NCBI GenBank assembly: GCA_030035585.1
Contig: CM057481.1
Span: 5,357,128-5,421,127 of the forward strand
Direction: 5' to 3'
Source of the DNA: Dugong dugon
Taxonomy: Eukaryota; Chordata; Mammalia; Sirenia; Dugongidae
Length of the DNA stretch: 64,000 bases
How positions within the stretch are numbered: position 1 is the stretch's first letter; each line of letters begins with the position of its first letter. This document shows positions 10,615 to 20,959 of this stretch, piece after piece. Both the position numbers and the translations under genes were made by a program. The notes beneath the pieces were generated by a model. That model did no database searches, was not told the origin of the DNA, and worked only from the letters and a program-made list of their open reading frames with translations.

Positions 10615-11136
10615 TCAATATTTTAAACTGTACACTTGTGTATATGCCAAGAGCCTCCAAAGGCGTACTGTTTCATGTTCCTTCACAACCACATTAACAG
10701 CCACTCCCCGCTCAGTCTTGCTTCTCTCTACCCAGGTTTTAACATGGACAGCTTGGTTTTCCAACAGCTGCAAATCAACCATTACATCATCATCCATCAC
10801 GTCTGGGTTCTCAGTAATGAAGGCGTCTTTCTTCCCACATTGGCAATTTGGGTGGGCGAGAGAGCCATAAAGATGTATGACAGACGACGGGAGAATTGGA
10901 TTAAACAAGGTTAAACGCGATTCCATTTTCTGCTCCCTCTTCACTGCGGGAATTTTGTTGATCCACAGAACGAAGGGGCCGGTTGTTTGCAAGTTCTTTT
11001 CTTCAAGCACTTGGAAGAAAATTGTACTGAAGTCATTTCTGCTCTGTTCTTGGAACAGCAGAGAGCCGGGAATAGTACCCACAAGCAATGACTTGTTTAT
11101 TTTAAAGTTATTAAAGGAAATACTGTGTTTACCCAC
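10615..11136 (-). other. Unidentified open frame, candidate terminal exon or retrocopy remnant
   Basis: This is the 3' 173 codons plus stop of a 217-codon frame (10615-11268), the longest in the window. The upstream 44 codons fall in antisense L2 and simple sequence. Just upstream of 11136, on the minus strand, is a splice-acceptor-like TTTATGGTTTCAG, in phase 0. The product has mixed composition with no low-complexity bias: for example 'FSTIFFQVLEEKNLQT', 'GPFVLWINKIPAVKRE', 'SSVIHLYGSLAHPNCQCGKK' and an acidic 'ENPDVMDDDVMVDLQ'. I recognise no family, signal peptide or membrane segment. The frame ends at TGA (10615-10617) and I see no AATAAA close downstream. It could be a real exon, a decayed retrocopy or integrated foreign sequence, or chance. 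The CAG/GTGGGTAA at the boundary could also read as a donor. Confidence 0.3.
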
Positions 11137-11159
11137 CTGAAACCATAAATTGTAGTAGT

Positions 11160-11895
11160 TATGGGGTCCAGGTGAATCGTTCCAAAGCACAGCATTGCAG
11201 GTGCACTCATTGCCACCTCCAACAAGGCCCCGTGTGACCTGGCCCCATCTCTCTCTCTCTCTCTCCAATCTCCTCAGTCTCAGAATGCTCTGCCCACATT
11301 GGCCTCCTGCATATTTCTCAGACCTATCAGTCTATCTCTGCTTTAAGGTCTCTGTAGTTGCCCATCCCTCCAGCTCAGGAGTTCTCAGCCGTGACACTGT
11401 TGACACGTCGTGCCAGATAGTTCTTTGCTGCTGGAGGCTGTCCTGTGCATTGGAAGATGTTGAGCAGCGTCCTGGGCCTCTACCTACTGGATGCCAGCCT
11501 CCCTCCCCGCCCCCAGATAAATATCTCCAGACGTTGCCAAATGTCCCGAGGGGCAAAACTGGCCCTGGTGGAGAAGCACTACTCTAGCTAGAATAGTTTC
11601 CCTCAGCTCTTGGCATGCCTATTTTGTATTCCTTATTCTGAGCTCAGCCCCAGAGTGGCTCTCCCTGACACCCTATCCAACTGGTCACTCTGTCACAGCA
11701 CTCTGTCCCCTTCACAGTAAGTTATCACACTGCGTGTGATCTGGTTGGTTCATTTATTTCTCCTCCGCGAGAGTATGCACTTTATGCAGACAGGAAGCTC
11801 AGGTATCCGTGCTGTTCACTACCGGGCCCCCAGAACTTGCCTCAGAGCCTGCACTAATTAGGGTCCCATGCATACAATAGCATAGGTTGGGTTAA
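11160..11895 (+). repeat. L2 LINE 3' region, interrupted
   Basis: The left part (11195-11373) has the L2-type 'acaaggccccgtgtgacctggcccc' and 'cccacattggcctcctgca'. The right part (11591-11895) has 'cactctgtccccttcacag', 'tcatttatttctcctccgcgagagtatgcac' and 'ctgttcactaccgggcccccagaacttgcctcag'. It is split by the hAT element at 11374. No frame remains. Confidence 0.6.
11374..11590 (+). repeat. hAT-type nonautonomous element
   Basis: Begins 'caggagttctcagccgtgac' and ends 'ggtggagaagcactactct', with internal 'ggctgtcctgtgcattgg' and 'tctccagacgttgccaaatgtcccgagggg'. The same family occurs at 51234-51570, interrupted there by an AfroSINE. The ends have the 'caGngGTTCTCA' form of Charlie-type elements. 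Confidence 0.65.
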
Positions 11896-12124
11896 TGAAC
11901 AACAGAAAGATGGCAATGCCACCAGGAGTTTTACCTTCTTGGTCATTTCCACCGCTGAGAGTTTCTACTTTTTAACCTCCCTCCTAAAATGTCTCAGTGT
12001 CTCTATCCTGGACCCAGTCGGAGGTGCAGACGGTATGAACTTCTCCTCAGATGAGCTCTGCGTTTCCGGCCTCTGCTCCTGTCCAGGTATCATTTCTTAG
12101 GCTTGAATGTCTGTTGCCTCATTG

Positions 12125-12560
12125 TTTAAAACTTTTATTGTGGTAAAATATATATAACAAAACTTTGGCCATTTTAACCATTTTTAAGCATACAGTTCAG
12201 TGACATTAATTACATTCACCATGTTGTGCAACCTCACCACCATCCATTTCCAAAAGTTTTTTCATCACCCCAGACAGGGACTCAGTGCCCCTTAAGCAAT
12301 GGCTCCCCAGTTCCCCTCCCCCGGCCCCTGGTAACCACTGATAAACTGCTGTCTCTGTGCATTTACCTATTCTGGATATTCCATATGAGTGAGATCATAC
12401 AACATTTGTCCTTTTACGTCTGGCCTTTTTCACTCAGCAGAATGTTTTCAAGGTTCATCCATGTCGTAGCAAGTCTCAGAACTTCATTTCTCTTTATGGC
12501 TGAGTAACAAACAGTCCATTGTGTGGATAACCACATCCGTTAGTTGATGGATTCTGCCTC
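12125..12560 (-). mobile_element. L1 fragment, 3' region
   Basis: Antisense L1 3'UTR and ORF2 end: 'tttattgtggtaaaatatat', 'gtgacattaattacattcacc', 'atgagtgagatcatacaac', 'ggctgagtaacaaacagtcc'. Same subfamily as 29035 and 40485. No frame is preserved. Confidence 0.85.
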
Positions 12561-12690
12561 CTTTTTACCCAGTGTTATTCTTACTAGGTTTAAAGGCTTA
12601 CACTTTACCTCCCTCAACAGGCTCTGAATGCCTGCTGCACAGACACCATTTCTTATCTTCTAGGTGGACTCTCTCCCTTGTTAGTGGGTG

Positions 12691-12845
12691 CACGCTCTCT
12701 CTCAAATTCTCTCTCTCTCCACCTGTCTCCCTCCCTCCTACCTCCTACCCCCCTCTCCCTCTCCCCTCCTCCCTTCTCCATGTCTCCCTCTTTCCCTGCT
12801 CCCCTCCTCTCTTTCCTTTCACCCCCTTCTCCTCCGTCCATCAAG
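12691..12845. repeat. Pyrimidine-rich tract
   Basis: About 150 bp of almost uninterrupted C/T on the plus strand, including CTCTCTCTC runs, CCCTCC units and long C-rich stretches. It produces the overlapping proline/serine-rich open frames here, which are composition artefacts. Mirror-like pyrimidine blocks of this kind can form triplex DNA. Confidence 0.8.
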
Positions 12846-12869
12846 CATCTTTCGTGCGCAGTGTTTAGA

Positions 12870-14310
12870 TCATAAAGATACGGAGACAAGGTTTCTGACC
12901 TCTGAGTCCTTACAGCCCTGCCATGGAGACAGATGTGAGACAACCAAGTATAACACAATGGATACTATTTGGGTTACGAACGGAATGCCCAAGGAAAATC
13001 AGTGTGGACCTGGAAGGCTTGGAAAAACACCTTTCACATTGTGGTCATATCTTAGGAAGTCACACACGTAGGTTTCTCTCGCTCTAGGGCTTCCTGTCCC
13101 TCAGGACAGACTTCTTATTTTCATCTCTGTAGGGCCCCTCCCCAGCACTCAGCATGGCATTTGGAACACAGCAAACACCCGGTAATTGCTTCTTGAATCA
13201 GTGAATAGTTTGCTTTTGAAATACTGATATGGAGAGACTATATCTTTTTTTTCTCCCTCTAATTTGAATAGAAAACACATTTTCGGTCACTTTACTTAGC
13301 ATAAGGACATCTCTACTGGAAAACAAATAAAAAGTCTTTTAATCTATCTGATCCCTCAAAAGACATGATAGGAACTTGAAATCGACTTGGAGTCAGGTGC
13401 CTGAATGAGGAGCACGTGGAAGGAAACAAATACCAAAGGTAATTCAGACAGGCGAGGGCTGCAGACCTGGAGAAGGATTAGCAGACCTGGAGAAGGATTA
13501 GCGGGGTTAATCAGCTTCCACTGCGACCTGTGAGCACTTAGAACAATGCCGAAGGCACCTGGCAGGCACATTGGGAAGTCAGGAAGCCACAGCAGATTTT
13601 CTTTTTCTTTTTTTTTTGGTCTGTCAACTTCAAAAACAGCATAAATATAAACTGTTTTTCTTAATGCAAAAAAGAGGCGGTTTTAGTTCTGTTTACACAG
13701 CCGTGTGATTTATAGACTTCCAAATTGTTCATATGGCTAAAAATAGAGGATCTCAACTTGTAGATCATAAGTTATGTTAACATTAGAGTTTCTTCTCCAA
13801 ACCTCAGAACGCGTCCTCTGAGCAATGAACGGGCAGGGTATGGAGAACCTGCTGAGAGCCAGACATGGGGGCAAGGGGACAGATGGTGGGGGGAGGAACA
13901 TAAACCCTATTGCTGTGGAGTTGACGGGAGGAAGAGGGTCTTTATTTCAACACAGTCATAGAAACATGTGGTGTTGGCTGTGATTTACGATAGGAAAGCA
14001 AGTCATCCAGATCTGTGGGGGAAACAAAGTGAAAGGGAACCCTACCAGAGGTAGTGAGGAGGACAAGAGATAGGCCAGGTCATGGATAACCTCAAATCCC
14101 GCTTTGCTAAGCAGAAACTCTGCCACCCAGCAAAGGAATATGGATGTTGGCCTCAGAATACTTATTTTAATGCCCTGATCTGTCGGTTTTAACAAAGGGT
14201 CTGCTAGAAGGCCAAACTTGCCCAAAATGATCTAGCACCACTGGGAAAAAAATCTTAAAGAGACTCAATGTCCAACCAGGATTCCTGTGCTGTTCACACC
14301 AGTCAACAAT
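12870..14310. other. Mostly unique sequence, no gene seen
   Basis: Apart from one 20-bp tandem duplication (13461-13500) and short A/T runs I see no recognisable repeat and no convincing exon. The open frames (for example 13356-13571 and 13956-14225, both minus) are short and lack family resemblance. Confidence 0.5.
13461..13500. repeat. Perfect 20-bp tandem duplication
   Basis: The unit GCAGACCTGGAGAAGGATTA occurs twice head to tail with no mismatch, followed by a partial third start (GCGGGG). Confidence 0.95.
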
Positions 14311-14319
14311 ACAGCATCG

Positions 14320-14470
14320 TTTACCGAATACATGGCAAGGGTTAGGCTAAAGGTAGACATTATTATCTCTATTTTGTGGGGGAGGAAAAAGGCTCAGAGG
14401 GATGAAGTGACTTACTGAAAGGCACACAGCTAGTAAGTGGCAAACGGAGAATTTGAAGGTAGTTCCGTCC
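14320..14470 (-). repeat. MIR SINE fragment
   Basis: Minus-strand MIR order: 'attattatctctattttgtg', 'aaaggctcagagggatgaagtgact', 'ggcacacagctagtaagtggc'. Confidence 0.75.
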
Positions 14471-14487
14471 AGCTCCACAACACATGT

Positions 14488-14622
14488 GGTCTGCATTACC
14501 TGGGGGCCCATTAGACATGAAAACTCCGGGACTCCACCCAGACCTGCACAATCAGAACCTGCATGTTAACAGATCCCCAGCTGTTTCCTATCCTCGTTAA
14601 AATCTGAGACGCACTGTGCTAG
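14488..14622 (+). repeat. MER5A-type hAT element
   Basis: MER5A-like sequence: 'gcattacctgggggcccattag', 'ctccacccagacctgc', 'cagaacctgcatgttaaca', ending 'ctgagacgcactg'. Confidence 0.6.
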
Positions 14623-14693
14623 ATCTCAATCCTTCCTAAATGTTAAAAACAGCAGGGGAGATGCTAAAACTAAAGATACCAGGGCCCACCCTG

Positions 14694-14983
14694 TCTTGGA
14701 AGAAGTACAGCCAGAATACTCCTTGGAAGCAAGGGTGGCGAGACTCTGTCTCACGTACTTTGGACTTGTTATCAGGAGGGACAAGTCCCTGGAGAAGGAC
14801 TGGTAAAATAGAGGGTCACTGAAAAAAAGGAAGATCCTCATCAAGATGGGTTGAGAGTGGTTGCAACAGTGGGCTCAAACACAGCACCGACTGTGAGGAT
14901 GGTGCAGGGCCAGGCAATGTTTTGTTCGGTTGTCCATGGGGCCACTATGAGTCAGAACCGACACAATGGCACTTAACAACAAG
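14694..14983 (+). mobile_element. RTE-clade LINE, ORF2 C-terminus and tail
   Basis: Encodes, in broken frames, 'EYSLEARVARLCLTYFGLVI' and 'RRDKSLEKD' equivalents, then the tail 'ccactatgagtcagaaccga' and 'cacttaacaacaagg'. It is truncated on the left and colinear with 5440-5746. Confidence 0.82.
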
Positions 14984-15189
14984 GACTGTAGCACAAGCGT
15001 GTCTGACTTTCTGGGGATGGAGTCTGGATACTGGGAGTTTTCTAAGCCCCCTAGGTGACGCTAATTCTCAGCATGGAGCTATTTCTGGGGCTCCCTGCCA
15101 AGGCTGTTTAGGGCAGGAAGAGAAAGAGGCAGAGGAGGCCTGTTTTAAGGCCTTTAAGGAGCACTTGCCTTGTTTCAAGCCAGTTTGTC

Positions 15190-15400
15190 CAATCCAGAGG
15201 CTCTGAAGCCTTGCTGCACACCAGAACCACCAGGGAGCTGTTTACAATCCCCATGCACAGACGATCCCTGTCCCAATGACATCAGAATCTCTGGGGGAGG
15301 CACACAGCCATCAGTAATATTTAAAGCCTCCAGATGATTCCAACGTGGAGCCAGGATTGAAAACTCCTGCTTTAATGAGAATTCTGGGACTCTGAATCTA
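15190..15400 (+). repeat. MER5A-type hAT element
   Basis: Contains 'agaaccaccagggagctgtttac', 'catcagaatctctggggg', 'agcctccagatgattccaacg' and 'ttgaaaactcctg', the order of MER5A. A further partial copy lies near 15625-15690. Confidence 0.65.
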
Positions 15401-15829
15401 ATCAATTCTCTGGCAACAAATGCCAGTTTACAGGGACTATCAGGGCTAGAAGAACAAGTGAATCAACACCGTGGGGAAGCAAGCAGCCAAATCAAGAAGG
15501 AGGGACAAGTTGTCCGGTTTGTCTAACAAACACATCGATAGCATTAAAAAAAGGAAAGAGGTTCAATATTCTGCCGTGTCTCTAATTTTGCATACAGATA
15601 TTTAGTTTTTTGTTTTGTTTTTCTCTCTGGGGTGAAGCCCAAGAATCTGCATTTTAGTCCTGTCCTCAGGGGATCCTGAAGAAAAATTAAATTCTGAGGA
15701 CCCTTCTCTGGAGCAGAGAATTCATTATGCCCCTGGGTTTTCTTGGATCCCACCCAAGTGGATTTTAGTACTAAAAGCATAGTTATTCTCAGCTTGCCAA
15801 CAGCATTTGGACTGTTCTAAACTTGTGCT

Positions 15830-16036
15830 GAGTTGTCCTGGTGGTGCAACCATTAAGTACTCGGCTGCTAACCGAAAGGTTGGCGGTTCAAACCCACCCA
15901 GTGGCTCCGCCGAAGAAAAGACCTGGTGATCTGCTCCTGGGAAGATTACAGCCTAGGAAACCCATGGGACAGTTCTGATCCGTCACATGGGTCACTATGA
16001 GTCAAAAATCAATTCGTAGCACCTAATGATGACAAT
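15830..16036 (+). mobile_element. AfroSINE, full-length type
   Basis: Head 'gtcctggtggtgcaaccatt' (box A) and 'gttggcggttcaaacccacc' (box B), a complete central segment with 'gaagattacagcctaggaaac', then the tail 'tcactatgagtcaaaaatca'. Confidence 0.88.
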
Positions 16037-16039
16037 TAC

Positions 16040-16680
16040 ATTCGGGCTGCCGAGGTCTGTGCTGCCCACCCAGCTCCAACACCGCCACTCACATATGGCT
16101 ATCGAAATGGGCCGCTGCAAACTAAGATGTACTCTAAGTGCAAAATCTACACCAGATTTCAAAGACTCAGTACGAGAAAAAGGGAAGTAAAATATCACAT
16201 TAATAATTGTTTACATCAGTGGTTGTTAACTGCTGTCGAATCAGTCCCCAACTCACGGCCATCCCCATGCTCTGTTGCAGATCAAATGACTGTGACACAC
16301 AGGGTTTTCAATGGCTGATTTTCAGAAGTAGATTTCCAAGTCTTTCTTCCTAGTCTTAGTCTGGAAGCTCTGCTGAAACCTGTTCAGCATCATAGCAACA
16401 CGCAAGCCTCCGCTGACAGACAGGTGATGGCTGCGCGTGAGGTGCGTGGCTGGGAATTGAACTTGGGTCTCCTGCATGGAAGATGAAAATTCTACTACTG
16501 TACCAGCCCTGCCCTGTTATGTTGGTCACATGGTGAAAATATATAATATTTTGGACATACTGGGTTAAATAAAATATACTGAAATTAATTTATCCTGCTC
16601 CTTTTTGTAAGATGGCTACTAGGAAATTTTGAATGACACATGTGGCTCACCTTGTATTTCTACTGGACAGTGCACCTCTA
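16040..16680. repeat. Ancient DNA-transposon-like repeat split by a SINE
   Basis: The left part (16040-16212) and right part (16512-16680) join into one element: 'ctgtgctgcccacc' ... 'gtgcaaaatctacaccagatttcaaagact' ... 'ataatattttggacatactgggttaaat' ... 'cacatgtggctcacc' ... 'tactggacagtgcacc'. The ends are inverted-repeat-like (tgtgctgccca / tggacagtgca). I am unsure of the family name. Confidence 0.55.
16213..16511 (-). mobile_element. SINE with tRNA-Gly-like head and RTE-like body
   Basis: Read on the minus strand, the right end (about 16511-16450) gives CAGTAGTAGAATTTTC and ATGCAGGAGACCCAAG followed by TTCAATTCCCAGCC. This follows the tRNA-Gly order (box A-like CAGTGGTAGAATTCTC, acceptor-side GTTCRATTCCCGG). 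The body shares 'ttccagactaagac' and 'ctacttctgaaaatcagcca' with the RTE 5' module at 57.1 kb, and the tail is the RTE/AfroSINE 3' end. It is a different SINE lineage from the other AfroSINEs here. Confidence 0.75.
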
Positions 16681-16685
16681 GAGCC

Positions 16686-16800
16686 TTAATACTTAAAATA
16701 TGATCAGCTGACCCCAACAGCATCCTCTGGGAGCTTGTTAGAAATACAGACTCAGGCCCTACTCACTGATTCAGAATCTGCATTTGACCAAGATGCCTTC
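16686..16800 (+). repeat. MER5A-type hAT element
   Basis: Contains 'cagcatcctctgggagcttgttagaaatacagact', 'caggccctactcactgattcagaatctgcatt', a clear MER5A core. Confidence 0.75.
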
Positions 16801-17499
16801 GCTGTGCCTCTGCCTGTCTCTCAGACTCTCTTCCTGTAAATTTTTGCACTCATCTGGAACCCCGTGGTTCAAAGAGGCCCAATAGGCTCGTTTAGTGCAT
16901 TCCCCTGCCCGAGGCAGCACTACATTTAAACTCTCTAAGTCCATCAGCATCTTCAAGTTATCCACCTTTCTGCTCAGTGCCAGGAAATAGAAAATGTCCT
17001 CCTCTTTAACCTCTTTCCTGCAATTTAAGTCTTTTGATTTTTAGGTCTCTTCTCAATCACTGTAGAACAACAGATACTTTTTCTTCCCCCTGGAATACTT
17101 CCTCTTCCAGGCCTCCTTTAGATTCTGTTTTCCTTTTCTCAGCTAATTCCATCCCTGCCTCCTAGGACCCATTTTCCAGCGCTTCTAATCATCATCCCTG
17201 GTAGTCCTTCTGCAGGGGCACGCCACCCCACTCAAACAAATGGACTAAATGCTGGGGTGTCACCAGCCTGTTGTTTACGTACGATCTTAAAATGGCTGAT
17301 GCCAGGCAGATCACTGGGAGAGAGGACTTTGACAAATGTGCCTGTCTTTGGAAGTTCAGGCAAAAGAATAGAGAATGAGGCAGGGCTGAACTCCTCAGAG
17401 ACCAAGCAGGAAATGGTAGCATCAAGTGCTTTTGCCTGGAATGGAGTGGCTTCAGTGGAGCAAAGAGAGGTGGCAGGAACTTGGGGATTCTAATTTTGG
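16801..17499. other. No gene or clear repeat seen
   Basis: Unique-looking sequence. The short open frames here (17192-17548 minus and 17257-17493 plus) overlap each other on opposite strands and show no recognisable domain. Confidence 0.45.
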
Positions 17500-17642
17500 C
17501 TCCTTTGTTAGCTTCCATCACAAGCTCAGGAAAAGTCACCCAGCCCAACCGCCCCAGTTTCCTCCAGCCAGCGGGGACAATGCTACTCTTTCACCCTACG
17601 GGGGAATTTTTGAAGTTTGTGATTAAAAAAAAAAAAAAAAAA
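17500..17642 (+). repeat. MIR SINE with expanded poly(A)
   Basis: Degraded MIR ('gtcacccagcccaaccgccccagtttcctcc', then '..tttgtgattaaa') running into 18 A residues (17625-17642). Confidence 0.5.
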
Positions 17643-17842
17643 TTTTTAACACTCTTTAAAAAACAAAACAACCCAGAATTCTTGTTCAACATGGGACATG
17701 AGAGTTTTTCCTCCCTTTGGGATTTCTACAAGAACTTTATTGGCCAGATGGATCATAGCTTCACTTTGCAAAGCTAAATAGCTCTTTAAGCAAGTGCTTA
17801 TTCTCGAATGCCTCACTGATAGAAACCAGATCGTAAAATCCA

Positions 17843-19175
17843 TTACACTGATTTGGTGACTCAGGGACCCTCATTGGTACAAGTGGAGTGAGCAATGTAA
17901 CACTCAACCGGGAGCCCCTTAGTGACAAAGAGTAAATTCCAGTGCTATTATGCCCACATTAAAGCTAGAGATATCCAACAGTAGAAATCTTTGGAAACTG
18001 GAAACAAATTCATTGTTATTAAGGGAATCTCATAGAGAAAGAAGTCCTATAAAATTTCTTTTCTTTCCCCCTCCAGTTTTTAAAACTTGCCTCGTCTCCC
18101 ATGCTGCTGCTTAGCTTCGCTCAAAAGGAACCCCGGCCTCCGGAAGGTAGGCATTATCACCACCATCTAATATCTTCCTGCAAGAAAGTGTTACCACAGT
18201 GACATTCCCTCCACACTGTGATAAAATTCCAACACACTTAACATTTATGGTTTACCCTTTAAAAAGTAACCACATTTTGGGTTTCCTAAACACTTTACTT
18301 CTACTAATTAACATCACTGTTGGGAAAGTGACTTTTATTCTTTTCTTCAGGCAAACAAGCTAAGAGCTTAAGTGATTTACCCTTTCTGAGAGAGGAGGTC
18401 AGGGACAGAATTCAAGGATTTGAACCTGTACAAAGACCATTAAGGCAAGTTTTCAGGGGCTTAACAAACACCCACCTGGCAATGTTAACTATCTTTGAAG
18501 AAAGCAGCTGTTGGCCCAAATTGAGGCCTGCAAGAAACCCTGTGGGTTCTAAGGTTCAGAACATCTGTATGAGCTGGGAGGGCTTCTGTCCCAGGAGGCA
18601 GCCATATGGAAGACATGCAGCTGGGGGGCAACAATGCTGACATTTACAGAGCACTAACAACGTGCCCAAGCGTCACTTGTATGACTCCATTCTCTCTCCA
18701 ATACTTTGAGGTGCAACCCTTAGTATCTCCATTTTTACAAATCAGAAAATGAAGAGCTTACAGAGATATAACCACTTGTCTCAGGTCAAAGGCTAAAGTT
18801 TGAACCAAGACTCCGAAGCTAAAAACTCAGATTGTAACCAGTACCCTCTTGATATAAACACTGTGATTACATCTGCAGACATCATTCTCCTCCTTAAACT
18901 AAGTATCTACACCCGCTCTGTCTCATCTACAGACCAGTGGTAGTGATTTCTTACTTAAATTTGAAAGCCTGGTAGATTAAATCTTACTGACTTCAAAGTT
19001 GACATTATTAAAGCAAGACAATGTTACATCATCATTTCTTTTTCTCAATTGTAATCTGGAGACTTAAATCAGAATAAACAATTTAGGAAAAGAAAATGAA
19101 TGACAAAGGTATTGATCAATTAGGAGTATTGATAGCTTGTATTTTTAAATCACGAAAAGCAATAAGCTGAGTCTA
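17843..19175. other. Mostly unique sequence with MIR relics
   Basis: Contains two minus-strand MIR-like stretches, about 18290-18440 ('agcttaagtgatttaccctt') and 18630-18850 ('acatttacagagcactaac', 'gaagagcttacagagatataac'). No exon or other element is recognised. Confidence 0.5.
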
Positions 19176-19178
19176 GGG

Positions 19179-19225
19179 TATCTATCTATCTATCTATCTG
19201 TCTGTCTAGCTACCTACCTACCTAT
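19179..19225. repeat. TATC/TCTG/TACC tetranucleotide microsatellite
   Basis: Five or so TATC units, then TCTG units, then TACC units, a compound array likely to vary in length. Confidence 0.95.
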
Positions 19226-19446
19226 ATATTTTTTAAATACGAGAATTGTTTTATTTTCTGTAAAGAGAAAGAGCAAATGTTACTCAGGACACTGCAGGTT
19301 TGACTGTAAAGTCATTGGACTTAAGTTCAGGCATATTCTCATTTGCCTCTACTACACCATGGTTTTTTTTTTCTACTTCCCGGGGATTTTTGCTTTTAAG
19401 CCTTGGAAAATTTACTAATACCATTTTAAAATACGGGTACCTATCA

Positions 19447-19653
19447 GGAGTCCCTGGGTGGCACAAAGGGTTAAGCGCTCACTATTAGCTATAAAGGGTG
19501 GCGGTTGGAGGCCACCCAGAGGTGCCTCAGAAGACAGGCCTGATGATCTGCTTCCGAAAGGTCACAGCCTTGGAAACCCTAGGCAGCAGTTTGACTTTGC
19601 ACACCTGGGCCATGAGTTGGAACCGACTCAATGGCACCAAACACCAACAACCA
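19447..19653 (+). mobile_element. AfroSINE, full-length type
   Basis: Head 'ggagtccctgggtggcacaa' with box A, followed by a box B degraded to 'ggcggttggaggcc'. Then 'gatctgcttccgaaaggtca' and tail 'atgagttggaaccgactcaa'. Confidence 0.87.
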
Positions 19654-20082
19654 GTATGCCAGCTCATCAGTAACACTAAGATAGTATCAGTGCTTTCCGT
19701 GAGTATTTTTGTCTGGTTGATACCTTTATATCAACCCTTAAAGTGTTACCTTATCATTCAGACCTTGCCCAGCTCCCAGCTCCCGGTTGCTTTTGCTCAC
19801 CGCATCTTGAAATCATCAGAGGTAGAGTTTGTTTGTTTGTTAAAGTTTAGACCAGGCAACATGGTGAGGTTTGGTTGACTTTGGCTCACTGACTTTACCC
19901 CCTCATAGTGTTTTGTAAACAATTGAATTAGTTGCTAACATTAAAATTCTGAAACTTTACATATAAGGCCAGATTTCTACCTTCTTTTTAAAAAAAAGTC
20001 CAAAGGTCTGAAAATACTGAGCCTGCATCTCCCCACAGAACTGGGTACTGAAAGCCTTCTTTGGACAGGGTGTGTACCCACA

Positions 20083-20287
20083 TTTTACCACCAGAGGCTG
20101 TCGAGTCTTACTCACCCGACCCACATGTGTCAGACTAGAACTATGCTCCATAGGGTTTTCAATGGCTGATTATTTGGAAGTAGATTACCAGGCCTTTCTT
20201 CTGAGGTTTCTACTGCTGGACTCGAACCACCAACCTTTTGGTTAGCAGCTGAGCACGTTAACCATCTGTATTCCCCAGGAACCCCCC
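20083..20287 (-). mobile_element. AfroSINE, older variant
   Basis: Body 'catagggttttcaatggctg', 'agattaccaggcctttcttc', then head complement 'ccttttggttagcagctgag' and 'cgttaaccatctg'. The end has diverged to 'tattccccaggaaccccc'. Confidence 0.86.
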
Positions 20288-20426
20288 ATCTCACTGCAGT
20301 CCCCACCATTCCCTATTGTAGCACTTGGCAGTTGATTTGGGTTTGTGCTGACTGGCTGTCCCCTCTATCCTTTCCCCTCCTCCACCTCATCAGCTTTGTT
20401 CAAAGCTGTACCCCTAACATCAATAG

Positions 20427-20947
20427 TGTCATGGATTGAACTGTGTCCCCCAAAACTATGTGTCAGCTTGGCTAGGCCATGATTCCCAGTATTGTGTGAT
20501 TGTCCACCACTTGGTCATCTGATGCGATTTTCCTGTGTGTTGTAAATCCTGCCTCCATGATGTTGATAAGGTGGGATTAGCAGCAGTTACGTAGATGAGG
20601 CAGGACTCAATCTACAAGGTTAGGCTGTGCCTTAAGTCGATCTCTTTAGAGATATAAAAGAAGGAAGCAAGCAGAGAAACAAGGGGACTTTATACCTTCA
20701 AGAAAGCAGCACTGGGAGCAGAGTGTGCTTTGGACCCAGGGTTCCTGTGCAGAGAAACTCCAAGACCAGGGGAAGATTGATGACAAGGACCTTCCCCCAC
20801 AGCCAACAGAGACAGAAAGCCTTCTCCTGGAGCTGGCACCCTGAATTTGGACTTCTGGCCTCACAGACAGTGAGAGAATAAATATGTCATTGTTAAAACC
20901 ATCTACTTGTGCTATTTCTGTTACACCAGCACTAGTTAACTAAGACA
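20427..20947 (+). mobile_element. Solitary MaLR-type (ERVL-MaLR) LTR
   Basis: 521-bp LTR beginning TGTCATGGATTGAACTGTGT and ending GTTAACTAAGACA. It has TATAAAA-like 'gatataaaagaagg' near 20650 and a poly(A) signal 'agaataaata' near 20876. A 5-bp duplication, AATAG, lies at 20422-20426 and 20948-20952, the size expected for this class. Two further copies of about the same length lie at 34189 and 53411. No internal retroviral coding sequence adjoins it. Confidence 0.85.
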
Positions 20948-20959
20948 AATAGCAAGACC

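Noticed and set aside
12572-13071. Cluster of proline/serine-rich and arginine/glutamate-rich open frames on both strands
   Set aside because: All derive from the pyrimidine tract at 12691-12845; composition artefact.
16450-16511. Functional tRNA-Gly gene
   Set aside because: Resembles tRNA-Gly but has substitutions in the conserved loops and is joined to a SINE body, so it is a SINE head, not a tRNA gene.
19498-19878. 126-codon plus-strand open frame
   Set aside because: Begins inside an AfroSINE and runs into unique sequence; not a gene.
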